Assembly (NCBI GenBank): GCA_017531805.1
Contig: JAFXKG010000006.1
Location: 85,395-119,157 of the forward strand
Source of the DNA: Clostridia bacterium
GTDB taxonomy: Bacteria; Bacillota; Clostridia; Christensenellales; UBA1242
Reading direction: 5' to 3'
DNA: 33,763 nt
The position numbers were made by a program, and so were the translations under genes. Positions 17,068 to 27,850 of the stretch are shown here, one piece after another (the stretch's first letter is position 1; each line of letters starts with the position of its first letter). The notes under the pieces are model-generated. The model searched no databases, was not told the origin of the DNA, and saw only the letters and a list, made by a program, of their open reading frames with translations.

Positions 17068-20000
17068 ATGGTTAAAAAAGTTTTTAAAATTATTGGTATT
17101 GTTGTAGGTTCCGTATCTTTGTTTGTCGGAGCCGTTTTTGGTGTGTTGGCTCTTATGGGTAAATTTAAGACACCAATCGTATATCCAGAGGCTTTGTCTT
17201 TTGGTGATAACACTCAAATTGTTGTCAACACAAATGACTATGTCGGCATTGTAGATGGTGAGAAACTGTATTCGTTTGACTTGTTTGGATATGCAAGTGG
17301 AGAGCATCAAGTAAACCGTACAGCATGCTATGTGCGTTTTGTAAAGGGTGGTAGTTATATTACACTTTGCAATGCAAATGGCGATCCAATACTAAAAGAT
17401 TCAAATGGTCAATACAGGGTTGATTGTAACAACAAAGTTTATTATAAGATCAACCAATCATTATCGGCGGAAGAATTTTATCAAAACGAAAATTTTGGTT
17501 TAGTAGAACTTCAAGCCAGAGATGAAAAGGGTATGGTTCAAACTTTAGGTGCAAGCAATTTGACACTCAAAATTGATAGAGCAGTTGAAACAATTAAATT
17601 TAAAGACAAGGGTGGTTATTTGGCAAAAACAGATAATGCCCCTGCCTCTCAAACATTTAATGCATCTATAAACGAAAAAATATATTTTGATTTTATTTCC
17701 GATCCGGAAATTGCACTTAACCCTATCAGCACTCTTAACCCTAAAGATGTTGAAATTTATTATTACAAGCAAGGCGTGGTTAGCGATTTGTTAAAAGTTG
17801 ACGATGTCTCTTATGTTGGTGATGTTTTAAAAGATTTCATAAAATATGACAATGAAAAAGGTAAATTTTATTTTCAATCATCAGATGCGGGTAAATTTGA
17901 ATTTAGGATAGGTGTATTTGCAACTTATGCAGACCAAGAAATTTACGAACTAGAAAATCAAGATACATCGCCGTCAAATTTGTATCGTTGGGAAAATATG
18001 ACGCATACAAAAGTGGTAATTGATGTAATAAACACAAATGTCAGTGATATTGAATTAGATTCTATGGGCGTGCCTTTGTATTTGTATAGCGATAACAACG
18101 TAATAACTCTTAATGGAGTTGTGGGTGAAGAAAGTGACAACAAAATAAATTTAGGATTTACATATCAACCAAATAATGACGAAACGATAGTCAGATATAA
18201 CGAGGCAGATTTTGTAGATTTTAATGAAGTATTGCAAACTTCAGGTAATATCTACGGAGATGGACAAACAGTTTCAATAGATTCAATTTCTGGTATTGTG
18301 TATCAAAATAATGGAATATGGGAATATTCTGACTTTAAATTTATTGCCGACAGCAATCCAATTAATATAGGTACAGATACAAACCCTATGTACATAATCA
18401 ATACAATCACTAGGGGAACTCAAAATACGCAATACATTTGTGAAAATGGTGTTTTGGTTATGCAAAACACAGGTTCTGGTTGGGCAGCAAGACGCTTGCC
18501 AACTGGCACATATTTAGATTTTTATGTGTGCGTGGAAGACGCTCAACAAAAATTTACAAAATGGTCAGGATATACAGCTGAGTATATTCAAGGAACTAAT
18601 GGAGCAAATAAGTCATGGAAAGTTACTCCGCTTCAAGAATTTGAAAATGTAGCAAATCAATATTTGACTTTAGGTGTAATTGTTGTAAACAATACTGGTG
18701 TAAAATTCTTTGAAGCAGTTGGGTCATCTATCGGTGTTGTTGAATTGACAACTCAAGAATTGACATTTGAAAATGGAAGAAATCACATCCTTACAATTGG
18801 CTATGACAACGATCATCCTTATGCAGAAACAACACCGCCAAAAAATATTGATGATATTGTAAAAATTAACACAAATGCAGTGACATACAAAGCTCTTGCA
18901 CTAATTACTCCTAAGCAACTATCCATTGATGATTACGATATCCTAGTGCATCCTGATTATGTGTATAACATTGAAAGTGGTGATTATGCTGGTGATTATG
19001 TTTTGGTTGGTTATTTTGATGGCGAAAATTTTGTAAATCAAGTTAAGGCAAAAACAGGTGCCACAAACAAGGAGACTGTCTTATATACCGTTCAACTTAA
19101 AGGCGCACATGATAAAACAGCGTCTGATATAATAGAAGATATGCTAGATGGAAATCTAAACACTGTTGTAAAACAATCTTTTGTTGGTGTTCCAATCAAT
19201 ATTGCAATACAATACGATATGTCTACACTTGTTGCAAACAATTTATTTGATGTTGATTATGACAATACCAATGATAAAGGTGCAAAAGATGGTGCTTATC
19301 ATAGTTATGTTGTAGGTCAAACAGGCGTAATTAAACTATCCGTAAAACAAAAAGATGCCAATGAGCAAGATATTACCGGTGAGATTACTGCTATATTAAG
19401 CAATATCTATACAACAAATGGCAACAATGCAATAAATTTGTTTAGTTCGTCAAACACAAACTTTAAGATAACCGATGTGGCTTTAAATGGAAATGTATGG
19501 GAAATATCTTATCAAGTTGTTGCACAATCAAATGCTTTGGTAAGATTGTCCTTTACTTATTGCGGAGCAACCTTTAATTTTGAAACTATCAAAATTTTGA
19601 GCAACAGCCCAGACCGTATTTTGTATAAATATGGTGATAAAGATTATCAATTAAATTCTATTGATGAAAACATAGTAAATACATTAAAAGTGATTGTTGG
19701 TTGGGGTGGTTCTGACTATATCTATGATTGGTATATAAACGATACAAAAATTGAAGGTGGATTAACTCTTAACACTGAAAAAATTGCAGAAGGCAATGGA
19801 TTTACTCTTAATCCAGACTACGCAACAGGTGCTTTGTCTTACCGTATAAATGGTGGTACTGGCATTACTAGTTTGGATGGTAACGATATTAAAGTACATG
19901 GCGAAGATAGTTGTGTGTTGGCAGTTACGGCAAATGGTGTGACAGGATACATAAATCTTGTTGTTGAAATTGATAATAAATTTACTTTTGCAGTACCTAC

Positions 20001-23000
20001 AACTGACGTTGCTGAAGAAGTTAACAATTATTTTGATATAACTGAAGGTAATGGAATTGATTATTCTTATGATGGAACAAATATTAATAACAAAATCAAT
20101 ATTAAAAATATTGTAGTTAAAAATTTATATGGCAATTTTGGATTTACAGGATCGGCAGTTGAAGATTCTGATGGCGGTAAAGATATATTGACAATAGAAA
20201 ATGATGGTGGTATATCAAAAATTCAAAGAACAACAGAATACGCAACATCTCAATTGACCATTGATGTTACACTTGAAACAATCACCAATGGAGAAAAAAC
20301 CTTTACTCTTACCTTCTCTCCATCAGAATCTGTTAACTTTAATATTAATGTTTGGGGTGATTATAATAAATCAAACATTATATATTTGTATCAAAATACA
20401 ACCGTGCAATTATATGATACTAATAATGCATTGTTTATATACAAAGGAAGTAACCCTGAAATAAGTATTACTGGTGTAGGCTCTTGTGGAAAGACTTGGA
20501 CGCCTACATCTACAGGTGACTATGTAATAACTTTTGGCTCTTTAGGGGAAGATTGGGCTGTTAAGGTTGTGCCAAATGTTGTTGCAACTGTTAAACAAGA
20601 TATAACTTTGGTTTCAGAAACTGAATTTAAATTTGCAAATTTAGTTGATGCATATTCTTACAAAACTGCAGGGATTACATATGGTAGTGCTACTGTTGGT
20701 GCATATCCAATAATAACAGAAGAAAATGTTGCTTATTATACATCAACCACCGATTATACTGGTTGGACAGTTGAATCTGGTAAGGAAGCAGATTCTATAA
20801 TACCTTCAAACGGAACTGGAAATATAAGCAAAATCGAAAAGATTGGCGATAGTGTACAAGAAACTTTATCTATTAAAATAAATGGATATCCATTAATTGA
20901 AGATATAGATGTTTTAATATACAATAAATATTGTGAAATTAAGTTGACTGATGCAGAAGGTTTAAACAAAACAAATATTTCTGTACTTGAAGAAGTTGCT
21001 TTGCCAAAAGTATTTGTTTATAGCACAGACAATGGTTTGATACAAACTGATGCAAATGGAAAAAGAATTACCATAGAAGATACATCGGTGGTGTTTAGTT
21101 CTATTACTTCAAATGACATTCGCAATATAAGCAAAAATGGTACACTATTTACAATTGGTGAACATCTTTCTGATCCATGTACTACTAAATTGATTTTCAC
21201 TGCTACTTCAGGCATTGTTGGAGAGATTGTTGTTACAATAAATCCTTATTTGCCAGTTGAAAACAATGCTTCAGTATGGTCTGGTGAAACAGATGTAGAT
21301 TTGATTAAAAGGATATTTGGTCAAGATTATCATCTAAATGAACAAATTTCAAATATCAGCATTGGCAATATTGATGCAGCATATTTTGATGTTCAAGTAA
21401 ATGTGGATAATATGTGCATTGTCAATGTAAGAGAAATTGAAGGAAATTCGTTTACAGTTGTAATTCCTATAACTATTACTTACGCAGACGGTAATGCTAC
21501 AAATTACGAAACAACTTATAATTTAACTATAAATAATAGACAAGTAATAAATGTAAATTATCCATATTTAGATAACTTCACTGTGGATAACTCTAATTTT
21601 GTAAAAGTAAGATCTAACACTATTATAAGTCAAGAAATTGACACTATAAATGATAATTCTTACTACGAACCAGTTGTTACAGGAGATACAATCGACTTTG
21701 ATGATTTATCAAATGGTGTAAAAAGGATAGATATAATCAATAAATATAGTACAGGTTCAGACAGCATTGCTTCTATCCAAGTTTATAGTTGCGAAGATTT
21801 TAGCAATGTAAAAACTTATGTTGCTTCTGGCAAAATACAAATAAACAACGCAACTGGTCAAGTTACTTTTGGCAATATGGATAGCTTTGGCGCTTCTAAT
21901 GTTGGTATAATCAAATTTAAAATCACAAGTTACAGTGGAAGCGTTGCATACTATTATGTAAGAGTGTTTAATAAAGCTGGTGCCAATATATCTAATCAAC
22001 ATTTTAGTGGTGTTTCTGCAAGTACTGTAAAAGAATTGGAAACAACACAAACAGCAGATGGTTTAAATGTTGGTACAAACACTGCGATGTTTAACAATAA
22101 AACTGTAGGTTTTGACGCGACAAACGATATCAATTTGTCTAGTTATGGCATAACTTATGCAGGCTCTAACTTTGATATTTCAAAAATAGAAGCATATCTT
22201 TTAGATGTTGAATCTATTGCGGGTGTAGGAATTATAACAGAAGAAGGGGCAACTAAAGACAATATCAAAGTTGGCAATGCTGATTTAGGTGTAAAGAAAT
22301 ATCAAAAACTTAATAATATAACATTAAACAATGTTTCAAACTATTACACTTTAAAAGTTATGTTTGTATATAATGATATCAATTCTGCAAGACAATTCCC
22401 TATTGGTCAATTAACAGTTTATGTAAGACCACAATCAAATGAAGGCACAATCGCTACAAACGAAAATTTTGGTCATAAAGTAGGCAACTATAACACAGGT
22501 GAATATGTTTATAAAGTGCCTACAAATGTAGCAAAATTTGAAAATCCTTTTGGTGGTTCACCTGAACTTAGTATTATTACACACCCTTGGGATACAACTA
22601 TTGCGGATGTAGATGCTACTACGGTAGAATTTGACAAATATGTCAACACAGAAACAACATTTGTTGTTAAATATGATTTTGGTGGCTATATCTTGCATGT
22701 ACATTTTGTGTTGCAAAAAGTTGAATTAAATATTGGCGATCAAACAGCTGAGGAAATCACTGTTGGTGATGCAAAAGTAACAGGTGCAATCTTTGATTAC
22801 TTTGAAAACAAATATGCTTTAGCAAATCTTGTTGAAGATTATGCTAAAGAAATTGAAATTAATTCAGTTAAAATCAATTTGTCAACAAAACAAGTTTATG
22901 ATACATCTCTTGATCCTGATGCTTACACTGATATCACAGAAACTGGTTTTGAAATTTCTGAAAACATTAAAATTGTAAAAATATCAAATGTGTTGTATCT

Positions 23001-26000
23001 TGAATTTACACAAACAACAAGTCAACAACCATTACAAACAACAATAAAATATTTGGATGTAGAAGATACTCCAACTTTAATCAACAAATTTAATGTTAAA
23101 GCTGGTATTTATGTTCCTGTATCAGAGGTTGCGGTTGATAGTGTTGCAATAGCAAATGCATACAACCAACAAGCCGGTAGCTATGTATCTACAACAAAAC
23201 AAACAGAATCAAACTATAATTTGTATCAAGTTGGTGATTTAAAAGTATACACTGCACCAAATTTGCAAATTAGTGTAAACTACAGCGGAAGTACAGCAGA
23301 TGATGGTAAATATTTTGTAGGTCAGATATATAATGCAGAAGAAGAAACAATAAATTTTGTACATATGGCAAAATCTGATTATATTGTAAATTTAAATCTT
23401 GTAATAAGTGCTGGAGTTCAAGAGTTTAACGATGTTGTTGCTGTTAAAACAGAACCAGAAGGTGTAGTAACTTATACCTATATAATAGATACAAACACTT
23501 TTGTTTGGACTGCAGACAATTTAACATTTAATGAACATACATATGAACATAACGATAGTCTATCATCAGATAAAAATATTGCTTATACCAGTGGCAATAA
23601 TAAAATTTATTTGATCCTAAACGACGATGACGAAGTAAAAGGCATAAGAGTGTTACCAACATTTGTTGAGCAACCACTTTTAAAAGTTAAATTAGCAAAA
23701 ACTTACAATGGTTTAAAAGCATCTTATATGACTCCAAATGCTACAAAGGAAAATGTTGTAAGTGGCACAACTTACTCTGAAAATATTTATAATACTTTAT
23801 TTAGTGAAATTACATTAAAAGACATAAAAGATATTAAAGGAAATGTAATTTATAATAGCAATCGTATTCAATTGTTGAATACATCAAACGATCCTGTCAT
23901 ATCTAACTTTGACTTTGATGCAATGGGCTTTAATATTGAAAATAATCCAAATGCAATATCTTTTGCAAAAGATGGTTATATAGACTTAGTAGACAATAAA
24001 TTAACAATACAAAATGTATCTAGCAAAGCAGAAGGTAAATTGATTTTGTCAAATATTACAGGTGTAGAGTTGGTGTATATATTTAATGTGTTGCCACAAA
24101 CAGAAAGTTTGGTATATATAACTAGCGACAACACAATACATGGCACTAAACAAGCTGGTGATAATATTACAAAATATGTTTCAATTTTGGTAAATGAAAG
24201 CAAGTTGGAAAAGCAATCAATAGGACAAACTTATGATGATGACATTAAAACATTTGCAATTTCAAACTTAAGGATAAACGATAAGATAGTTGATTTAACT
24301 GTTCGTGTAGAAACTTATAACGATATTCCAACATTATATAATATTAGTGTTGATGGTGGAACGATAAATATAGGAATAGACAATAAAAACGAAGTATTTG
24401 TAAGTATTAATGGTATTGATTTTGTAGATTACAAGATTACATTTGATATTTACGGTGATTCTGGATTGATAGAACAAGGCTACGAAGTCCTTGTGTATAA
24501 CTATATCAAACCAGAAAATTTAAGTGCTTCTAATGTAATAGATGGCGGTACAGTTACTGCTGGCAGAACTCCAATAAGTCTTGGTGATCAAATTGTTTAC
24601 AAATATCAAGATGGTGAAGACAAAAAAGCTGTAGACAAGTTAAAATACTTTATTAAGTCTGCAACTATCACAAAATCTGATAACACAACTATATCATTAG
24701 ATTTGGCAGAATTTGAAAACAATAGTTATTATTCATATAGTGATGGTGTGTTAATCACAAAACAAATACCTAATGCTGTTACAATTTCTATTGAGTTTGA
24801 AATTAAAAATGGAGATTATGTTGTTGATGTTATCAAATACAATTTGATTGTTAATCGTAGCTTTAAAGTTGTTATTAACAATGGATTGGTTGAAGGTGAA
24901 TATAGTTCGTTGCCAGTTGATGTAAGTTTAGTTTATGCAGATATTTCTGATGGTGATAAGTTCCCTGCAATACTTGATTCAAAATATGTTACTGCAAAAG
25001 AAGTTGCAAGTACATATAAAGGATTCAGTATAAGAGTATTTGATTTAGAATTTACAAATTACACTGGCAACAGCGGTAAACTTTTGACAAATGTAAGTTT
25101 AGAGATTGCAAAAGTTACAGACTTAAAGAATAACACTTTAACTGATACGGGTATTGGTGTTGAAGGTTTAAATTTAAAATTCTCAAAAGACTTTAGTGGA
25201 TATATCTATTTAAATATAAAGGTAGATACTGGTGCAAATGGTGAATATGTAACATCCTTAGTTTTAAAAGTAACAGGTTATCAATCGTTTAGTTATATAG
25301 ATCAAACTGCTTCTGATAACAAAATCATGACAAACAATGATGGTGGATATTGCGCCGGCTCTCAAATAGACCTGATTGGTGCACAAAAATTCACTGATGT
25401 AAGTTATAACTTATTGCTTGTAGACAACAGACGCGAAATTAGCAATACCCCAATTGCAACAACTGCAAATGTTGAGTATGTAATTGTAGACCAATATACA
25501 AATATTGTGGATGCTAAAGCAGTATTTAAAAATGCGTCAGATATTGTTACTGCAGAAAGCGGTAAATCATTTGGATTTAGTGGTGAGAACTATACAAGAC
25601 TAAAAACAAATATTCCACTTAACATAAAACAATCTACTGCAGACAACAGGTTATACTCTTTGATTGTTTATAAAATTACAATAAACTATTTTAATCAACC
25701 TAATTATATTTGCTATGTGTCATATAAGGTTTACAATGGTCTGATGATTGAATGTTCTAAGACTGCGCAAAATGTTGACGATTTAACTGACAATAAAATG
25801 CCAATATTTAAGTTAAGTGAAACATATATCGCAGATGATGGTACAGAATTGATTGCAATTCCTGTTCTTGATGGTACTACATGGGTTAAAAAGATAAACG
25901 GCAAAACGTTTACAGAAGAAAAGTCAGCAAACACTCATACACTAACCTATGATGAAATAGAATATACAATTGAGACAGTTACTACAAACAATCTTGGCAA

Positions 26001-26919
26001 TTTTGCAACCTTTAATGGTGATTTGGATAAATTTATAATGTATTTAAATGATCCTTCATCTAAGATTGTATTAGAAGATGTTGATGGCAACATGATAGGT
26101 GATTTAGATGAAAAAGCAACATTTGATTATATCGATATGGGAGATGGAGAAGTTGGTATAGATTTATCTAAGCCAAATGGTGACGAACAAAAATTGTTTA
26201 ACAACAGTTTAATTGCAAACTTCAAGTTTGGTGATAGTTATATAATAAGTAATTTTAAATTTACTACAAACAATGCTATAGAGACAAAAGTTACAAGCAC
26301 TGAAGCATTGTTAGATATCTTCCCTGCATCTAAGTTAGATACAAATATTGTTGGAAAATCTATCATTGGTATTATAGATAATAGTGATGCAGACGAAATC
26401 AATAACAATCTTAGAAATTTGATTAAAACAGAAGGTATTACTGCTACTGAAAGTGTAGAATCAACAATCACTATAGATGATAGAGAGTATAAACTATATA
26501 AAGTGATATACTCAAAAGATTATGCAAATAGTATTTACAATTTGACTGCAACATGTTTTGTAATTGGTTCAAATGATGGTACAATTTCATTAATTGACTA
26601 TGCTGGCCAAGCCTTTGGTGAAGAATTTATTGTAAAATGCAACAATGCTGGAGTAGGCAACTTTGATTTAAATGAAAATATTGTTGTAAATTATACAATG
26701 AGCGCAGACGGAAAGTCTATTCAATGTAGTAATGCACTAACAAGTGCAGCAGTTAAAGTAACATTAAATGGTGCTGAAGTTACACTTGATGACAGTGTAT
26801 TAAAATATGAATTACCGGAAGGTGTAGAAAGTGAAACAAAAACCTATAGTGTAGAAATTGCTAAAGGTGATGTAACCAAAACATATACCTTAACTATTGT
26901 TTACAAAAAGGCATCTTAA
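17068..26919 (+). CDS. Giant (3283-aa) N-terminally anchored surface protein with beta-sandwich repeats
   Basis: This is one uninterrupted frame of 3283 codons, about 29% of the window. The basic N-terminus (MVKKVFK) and a hydrophobic segment at about residues 8-30 act as signal or signal anchor. The rest is predicted extracellular: Asn, Asp, Thr, Val and Tyr rich, poor in Cys, and full of alternating strand patterns that recur about every 90-120 residues. These resemble bacterial Ig-like or cadherin-like beta sandwiches, though individual units are strongly diverged. The final unit (VKVTLNGAEVTLDDSVLKYE to SVEIAKGDVTKTYTLTIVYK) is Ig-like. No LPXTG motif, C-terminal membrane segment, SLH or choline-binding repeat is seen, so anchoring would be through the N-terminus. 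No enzyme motif is recognised. It may be an adhesin, fibre or surface-layer component (inference). A ribosome site AGGTAGGGG precedes ATG 17068, and a terminator follows the stop. Confidence 0.85.
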   Translation: MVKKVFKIIGIVVGSVSLFVGAVFGVLALMGKFKTPIVYPEALSFGDNTQIVVNTNDYVGIVDGEKLYSFDLFGYASGEHQVNRTACYVRFVKGGSYITLCNANGDPILKDSNGQYRVDCNNKVYYKINQSLSAEEFYQNENFGLVELQARDEKGMVQTLGASNLTLKIDRAVETIKFKDKGGYLAKTDNAPASQTFNASINEKIYFDFISDPEIALNPISTLNPKDVEIYYYKQGVVSDLLKVDDVSYVGDVLKDFIKYDNEKGKFYFQSSDAGKFEFRIGVFATYADQEIYELENQDTSPSNLYRWENMTHTKVVIDVINTNVSDIELDSMGVPLYLYSDNNVITLNGVVGEESDNKINLGFTYQPNNDETIVRYNEADFVDFNEVLQTSGNIYGDGQTVSIDSISGIVYQNNGIWEYSDFKFIADSNPINIGTDTNPMYIINTITRGTQNTQYICENGVLVMQNTGSGWAARRLPTGTYLDFYVCVEDAQQKFTKWSGYTAEYIQGTNGANKSWKVTPLQEFENVANQYLTLGVIVVNNTGVKFFEAVGSSIGVVELTTQELTFENGRNHILTIGYDNDHPYAETTPPKNIDDIVKINTNAVTYKALALITPKQLSIDDYDILVHPDYVYNIESGDYAGDYVLVGYFDGENFVNQVKAKTGATNKETVLYTVQLKGAHDKTASDIIEDMLDGNLNTVVKQSFVGVPINIAIQYDMSTLVANNLFDVDYDNTNDKGAKDGAYHSYVVGQTGVIKLSVKQKDANEQDITGEITAILSNIYTTNGNNAINLFSSSNTNFKITDVALNGNVWEISYQVVAQSNALVRLSFTYCGATFNFETIKILSNSPDRILYKYGDKDYQLNSIDENIVNTLKVIVGWGGSDYIYDWYINDTKIEGGLTLNTEKIAEGNGFTLNPDYATGALSYRINGGTGITSLDGNDIKVHGEDSCVLAVTANGVTGYINLVVEIDNKFTFAVPTTDVAEEVNNYFDITEGNGIDYSYDGTNINNKINIKNIVVKNLYGNFGFTGSAVEDSDGGKDILTIENDGGISKIQRTTEYATSQLTIDVTLETITNGEKTFTLTFSPSESVNFNINVWGDYNKSNIIYLYQNTTVQLYDTNNALFIYKGSNPEISITGVGSCGKTWTPTSTGDYVITFGSLGEDWAVKVVPNVVATVKQDITLVSETEFKFANLVDAYSYKTAGITYGSATVGAYPIITEENVAYYTSTTDYTGWTVESGKEADSIIPSNGTGNISKIEKIGDSVQETLSIKINGYPLIEDIDVLIYNKYCEIKLTDAEGLNKTNISVLEEVALPKVFVYSTDNGLIQTDANGKRITIEDTSVVFSSITSNDIRNISKNGTLFTIGEHLSDPCTTKLIFTATSGIVGEIVVTINPYLPVENNASVWSGETDVDLIKRIFGQDYHLNEQISNISIGNIDAAYFDVQVNVDNMCIVNVREIEGNSFTVVIPITITYADGNATNYETTYNLTINNRQVINVNYPYLDNFTVDNSNFVKVRSNTIISQEIDTINDNSYYEPVVTGDTIDFDDLSNGVKRIDIINKYSTGSDSIASIQVYSCEDFSNVKTYVASGKIQINNATGQVTFGNMDSFGASNVGIIKFKITSYSGSVAYYYVRVFNKAGANISNQHFSGVSASTVKELETTQTADGLNVGTNTAMFNNKTVGFDATNDINLSSYGITYAGSNFDISKIEAYLLDVESIAGVGIITEEGATKDNIKVGNADLGVKKYQKLNNITLNNVSNYYTLKVMFVYNDINSARQFPIGQLTVYVRPQSNEGTIATNENFGHKVGNYNTGEYVYKVPTNVAKFENPFGGSPELSIITHPWDTTIADVDATTVEFDKYVNTETTFVVKYDFGGYILHVHFVLQKVELNIGDQTAEEITVGDAKVTGAIFDYFENKYALANLVEDYAKEIEINSVKINLSTKQVYDTSLDPDAYTDITETGFEISENIKIVKISNVLYLEFTQTTSQQPLQTTIKYLDVEDTPTLINKFNVKAGIYVPVSEVAVDSVAIANAYNQQAGSYVSTTKQTESNYNLYQVGDLKVYTAPNLQISVNYSGSTADDGKYFVGQIYNAEEETINFVHMAKSDYIVNLNLVISAGVQEFNDVVAVKTEPEGVVTYTYIIDTNTFVWTADNLTFNEHTYEHNDSLSSDKNIAYTSGNNKIYLILNDDDEVKGIRVLPTFVEQPLLKVKLAKTYNGLKASYMTPNATKENVVSGTTYSENIYNTLFSEITLKDIKDIKGNVIYNSNRIQLLNTSNDPVISNFDFDAMGFNIENNPNAISFAKDGYIDLVDNKLTIQNVSSKAEGKLILSNITGVELVYIFNVLPQTESLVYITSDNTIHGTKQAGDNITKYVSILVNESKLEKQSIGQTYDDDIKTFAISNLRINDKIVDLTVRVETYNDIPTLYNISVDGGTINIGIDNKNEVFVSINGIDFVDYKITFDIYGDSGLIEQGYEVLVYNYIKPENLSASNVIDGGTVTAGRTPISLGDQIVYKYQDGEDKKAVDKLKYFIKSATITKSDNTTISLDLAEFENNSYYSYSDGVLITKQIPNAVTISIEFEIKNGDYVVDVIKYNLIVNRSFKVVINNGLVEGEYSSLPVDVSLVYADISDGDKFPAILDSKYVTAKEVASTYKGFSIRVFDLEFTNYTGNSGKLLTNVSLEIAKVTDLKNNTLTDTGIGVEGLNLKFSKDFSGYIYLNIKVDTGANGEYVTSLVLKVTGYQSFSYIDQTASDNKIMTNNDGGYCAGSQIDLIGAQKFTDVSYNLLLVDNRREISNTPIATTANVEYVIVDQYTNIVDAKAVFKNASDIVTAESGKSFGFSGENYTRLKTNIPLNIKQSTADNRLYSLIVYKITINYFNQPNYICYVSYKVYNGLMIECSKTAQNVDDLTDNKMPIFKLSETYIADDGTELIAIPVLDGTTWVKKINGKTFTEEKSANTHTLTYDEIEYTIETVTTNNLGNFATFNGDLDKFIMYLNDPSSKIVLEDVDGNMIGDLDEKATFDYIDMGDGEVGIDLSKPNGDEQKLFNNSLIANFKFGDSYIISNFKFTTNNAIETKVTSTEALLDIFPASKLDTNIVGKSIIGIIDNSDADEINNNLRNLIKTEGITATESVESTITIDDREYKLYKVIYSKDYANSIYNLTATCFVIGSNDGTISLIDYAGQAFGEEFIVKCNNAGVGNFDLNENIVVNYTMSADGKSIQCSNALTSAAVKVTLNGAEVTLDDSVLKYELPEGVESETKTYSVEIAKGDVTKTYTLTIVYKKAS

Positions 26920-26963
26920 AAGCAAGTTGCTTTGCTTGATAGTAAATCAGGTTAAAGATTAAC

Positions 26964-26998
26964 AAAAAAGCATGTTGAGTTTCTCAGCATGTTTTTTT
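26964..26998 (+). terminator. Intrinsic terminator after the giant gene
   Basis: AAAAAAGCATGTTGAG, loop ttt, CTCAGCATGTTTTTTT: about 16 pairs with two G.U, ending in seven T's. Confidence 0.9.
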
Positions 26999-27103
26999 GT
27001 TTTCAATCTTATCACTACGAATTTATTGTCAATATAGTTGGCTTTTTGTATTTCATAACTAATATATTTGCTTAAGAAAGTTATTTTTGCGTTTCATAAA
27101 TTG

Positions 27104-27132
27104 TTGACAAATCTAAAATTGCACACTAAAAT
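27104..27132 (+). promoter_or_regulatory. Promoter of the sepF-lspA-rluD operon
   Basis: TTGACA (27104-27109), 17 bp, TAAAAT (27127-27132), about 18 bases before the first start codon at 27150. Confidence 0.75.
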
Positions 27133-27149
27133 AATAAAAGAGGTATATA

Positions 27150-27395
27150 ATGGACGAAAAAGCGTTGCAAGAGTTTGAAAATAAATGTATGGACATAATA
27201 GAACAAATTGTATCTATTGATATAAGACAAAACAGGCAAGGTGCTATCAAGGTGGCGGAAAAGATGTTGGAAAAAGCAAAAGCAAAAACAACAAACCAAA
27301 AAGTTCTTGATATTTACGATCGTGTTGTAAAAGAGTTTCAACTTGCTAGTGATGAAGAATATGAAATGTTAAGAAAACAAATTTTTAGTGAATAG
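27150..27395 (+). CDS. Uncharacterised 81-aa helical protein, first gene of the sepF operon
   Basis: I do not recognise this protein. It is small and charged and appears all-helical (MDEKALQEFENKCMDIIEQI, then GAIKVAEKMLEKAKAKTTNQ), with no membrane segment. The start has AGAGG at good distance and a strong promoter. It lies eight bases upstream of sepF in the place where other Firmicutes often carry ylmE-like genes, but it is far too short for YlmE and shows no resemblance to it. The operon position suggests a link to division (inference). Confidence 0.75.
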   Translation: MDEKALQEFENKCMDIIEQIVSIDIRQNRQGAIKVAEKMLEKAKAKTTNQKVLDIYDRVVKEFQLASDEEYEMLRKQIFSE

Positions 27396-27403
27396 GGGAT
27401 TAT

Positions 27404-27847
27404 ATGGGATTTTTTGATTGGATGATGCATGGCTTAGGTTTTGAAGATACAGAAAAGAAAACCAAAAAAGATAAAAAATCAGGCAAAACACAAGCACAAG
27501 AAGATAAATACGCAAATTTTAATCTGCATGAAAAAGTTGCAGGTGAAACAAACAATCCTAGCACCATCGGCGGTGCGACAACTTTTAACAATTTTGGTGT
27601 GCAAGCGGAGTCTAATATTATTATGGTAGAGCCAAAAACACAAAAAGAAATTCAAAAGGTTGTTGATTATTTAAAACAAGGCCAATCGGTTGCTGTCAAT
27701 TTAGAAGGTATTTCTAGTGTCGATAGTGAACGCATTTTAGATTTTTTGTCAGGGGCGTTGTATGCCATTGATGGCAGTATTCACCGTTGGTATGGTGATT
27801 TGTTCCTTCTAACACCAGAAGGTCATAAAATTTTAAAACCAGAGTAG
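27404..27847 (+). CDS. sepF: Cell division protein SepF
   Basis: SepF anchors FtsZ filaments to the membrane and bundles them at the septum. The 147-aa protein has the expected N-terminal amphipathic membrane-binding helix (MGFFDWMMHGLGF). A charged flexible linker (about residues 15-70) follows, then the folded SepF domain (KTQKEIQKVVDYLKQGQSVA, then SVDSERILDFLSGALYAIDG, GSIHRWYGDLFLLTPE). Length and layout fit the family. The start has a GGGGA ribosome site. Three bases separate it from lspA. Confidence 0.95.
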   Translation: MGFFDWMMHGLGFEDTEKKTKKDKKSGKTQAQEDKYANFNLHEKVAGETNNPSTIGGATTFNNFGVQAESNIIMVEPKTQKEIQKVVDYLKQGQSVAVNLEGISSVDSERILDFLSGALYAIDGSIHRWYGDLFLLTPEGHKILKPE

Positions 27848-27850
27848 AAA

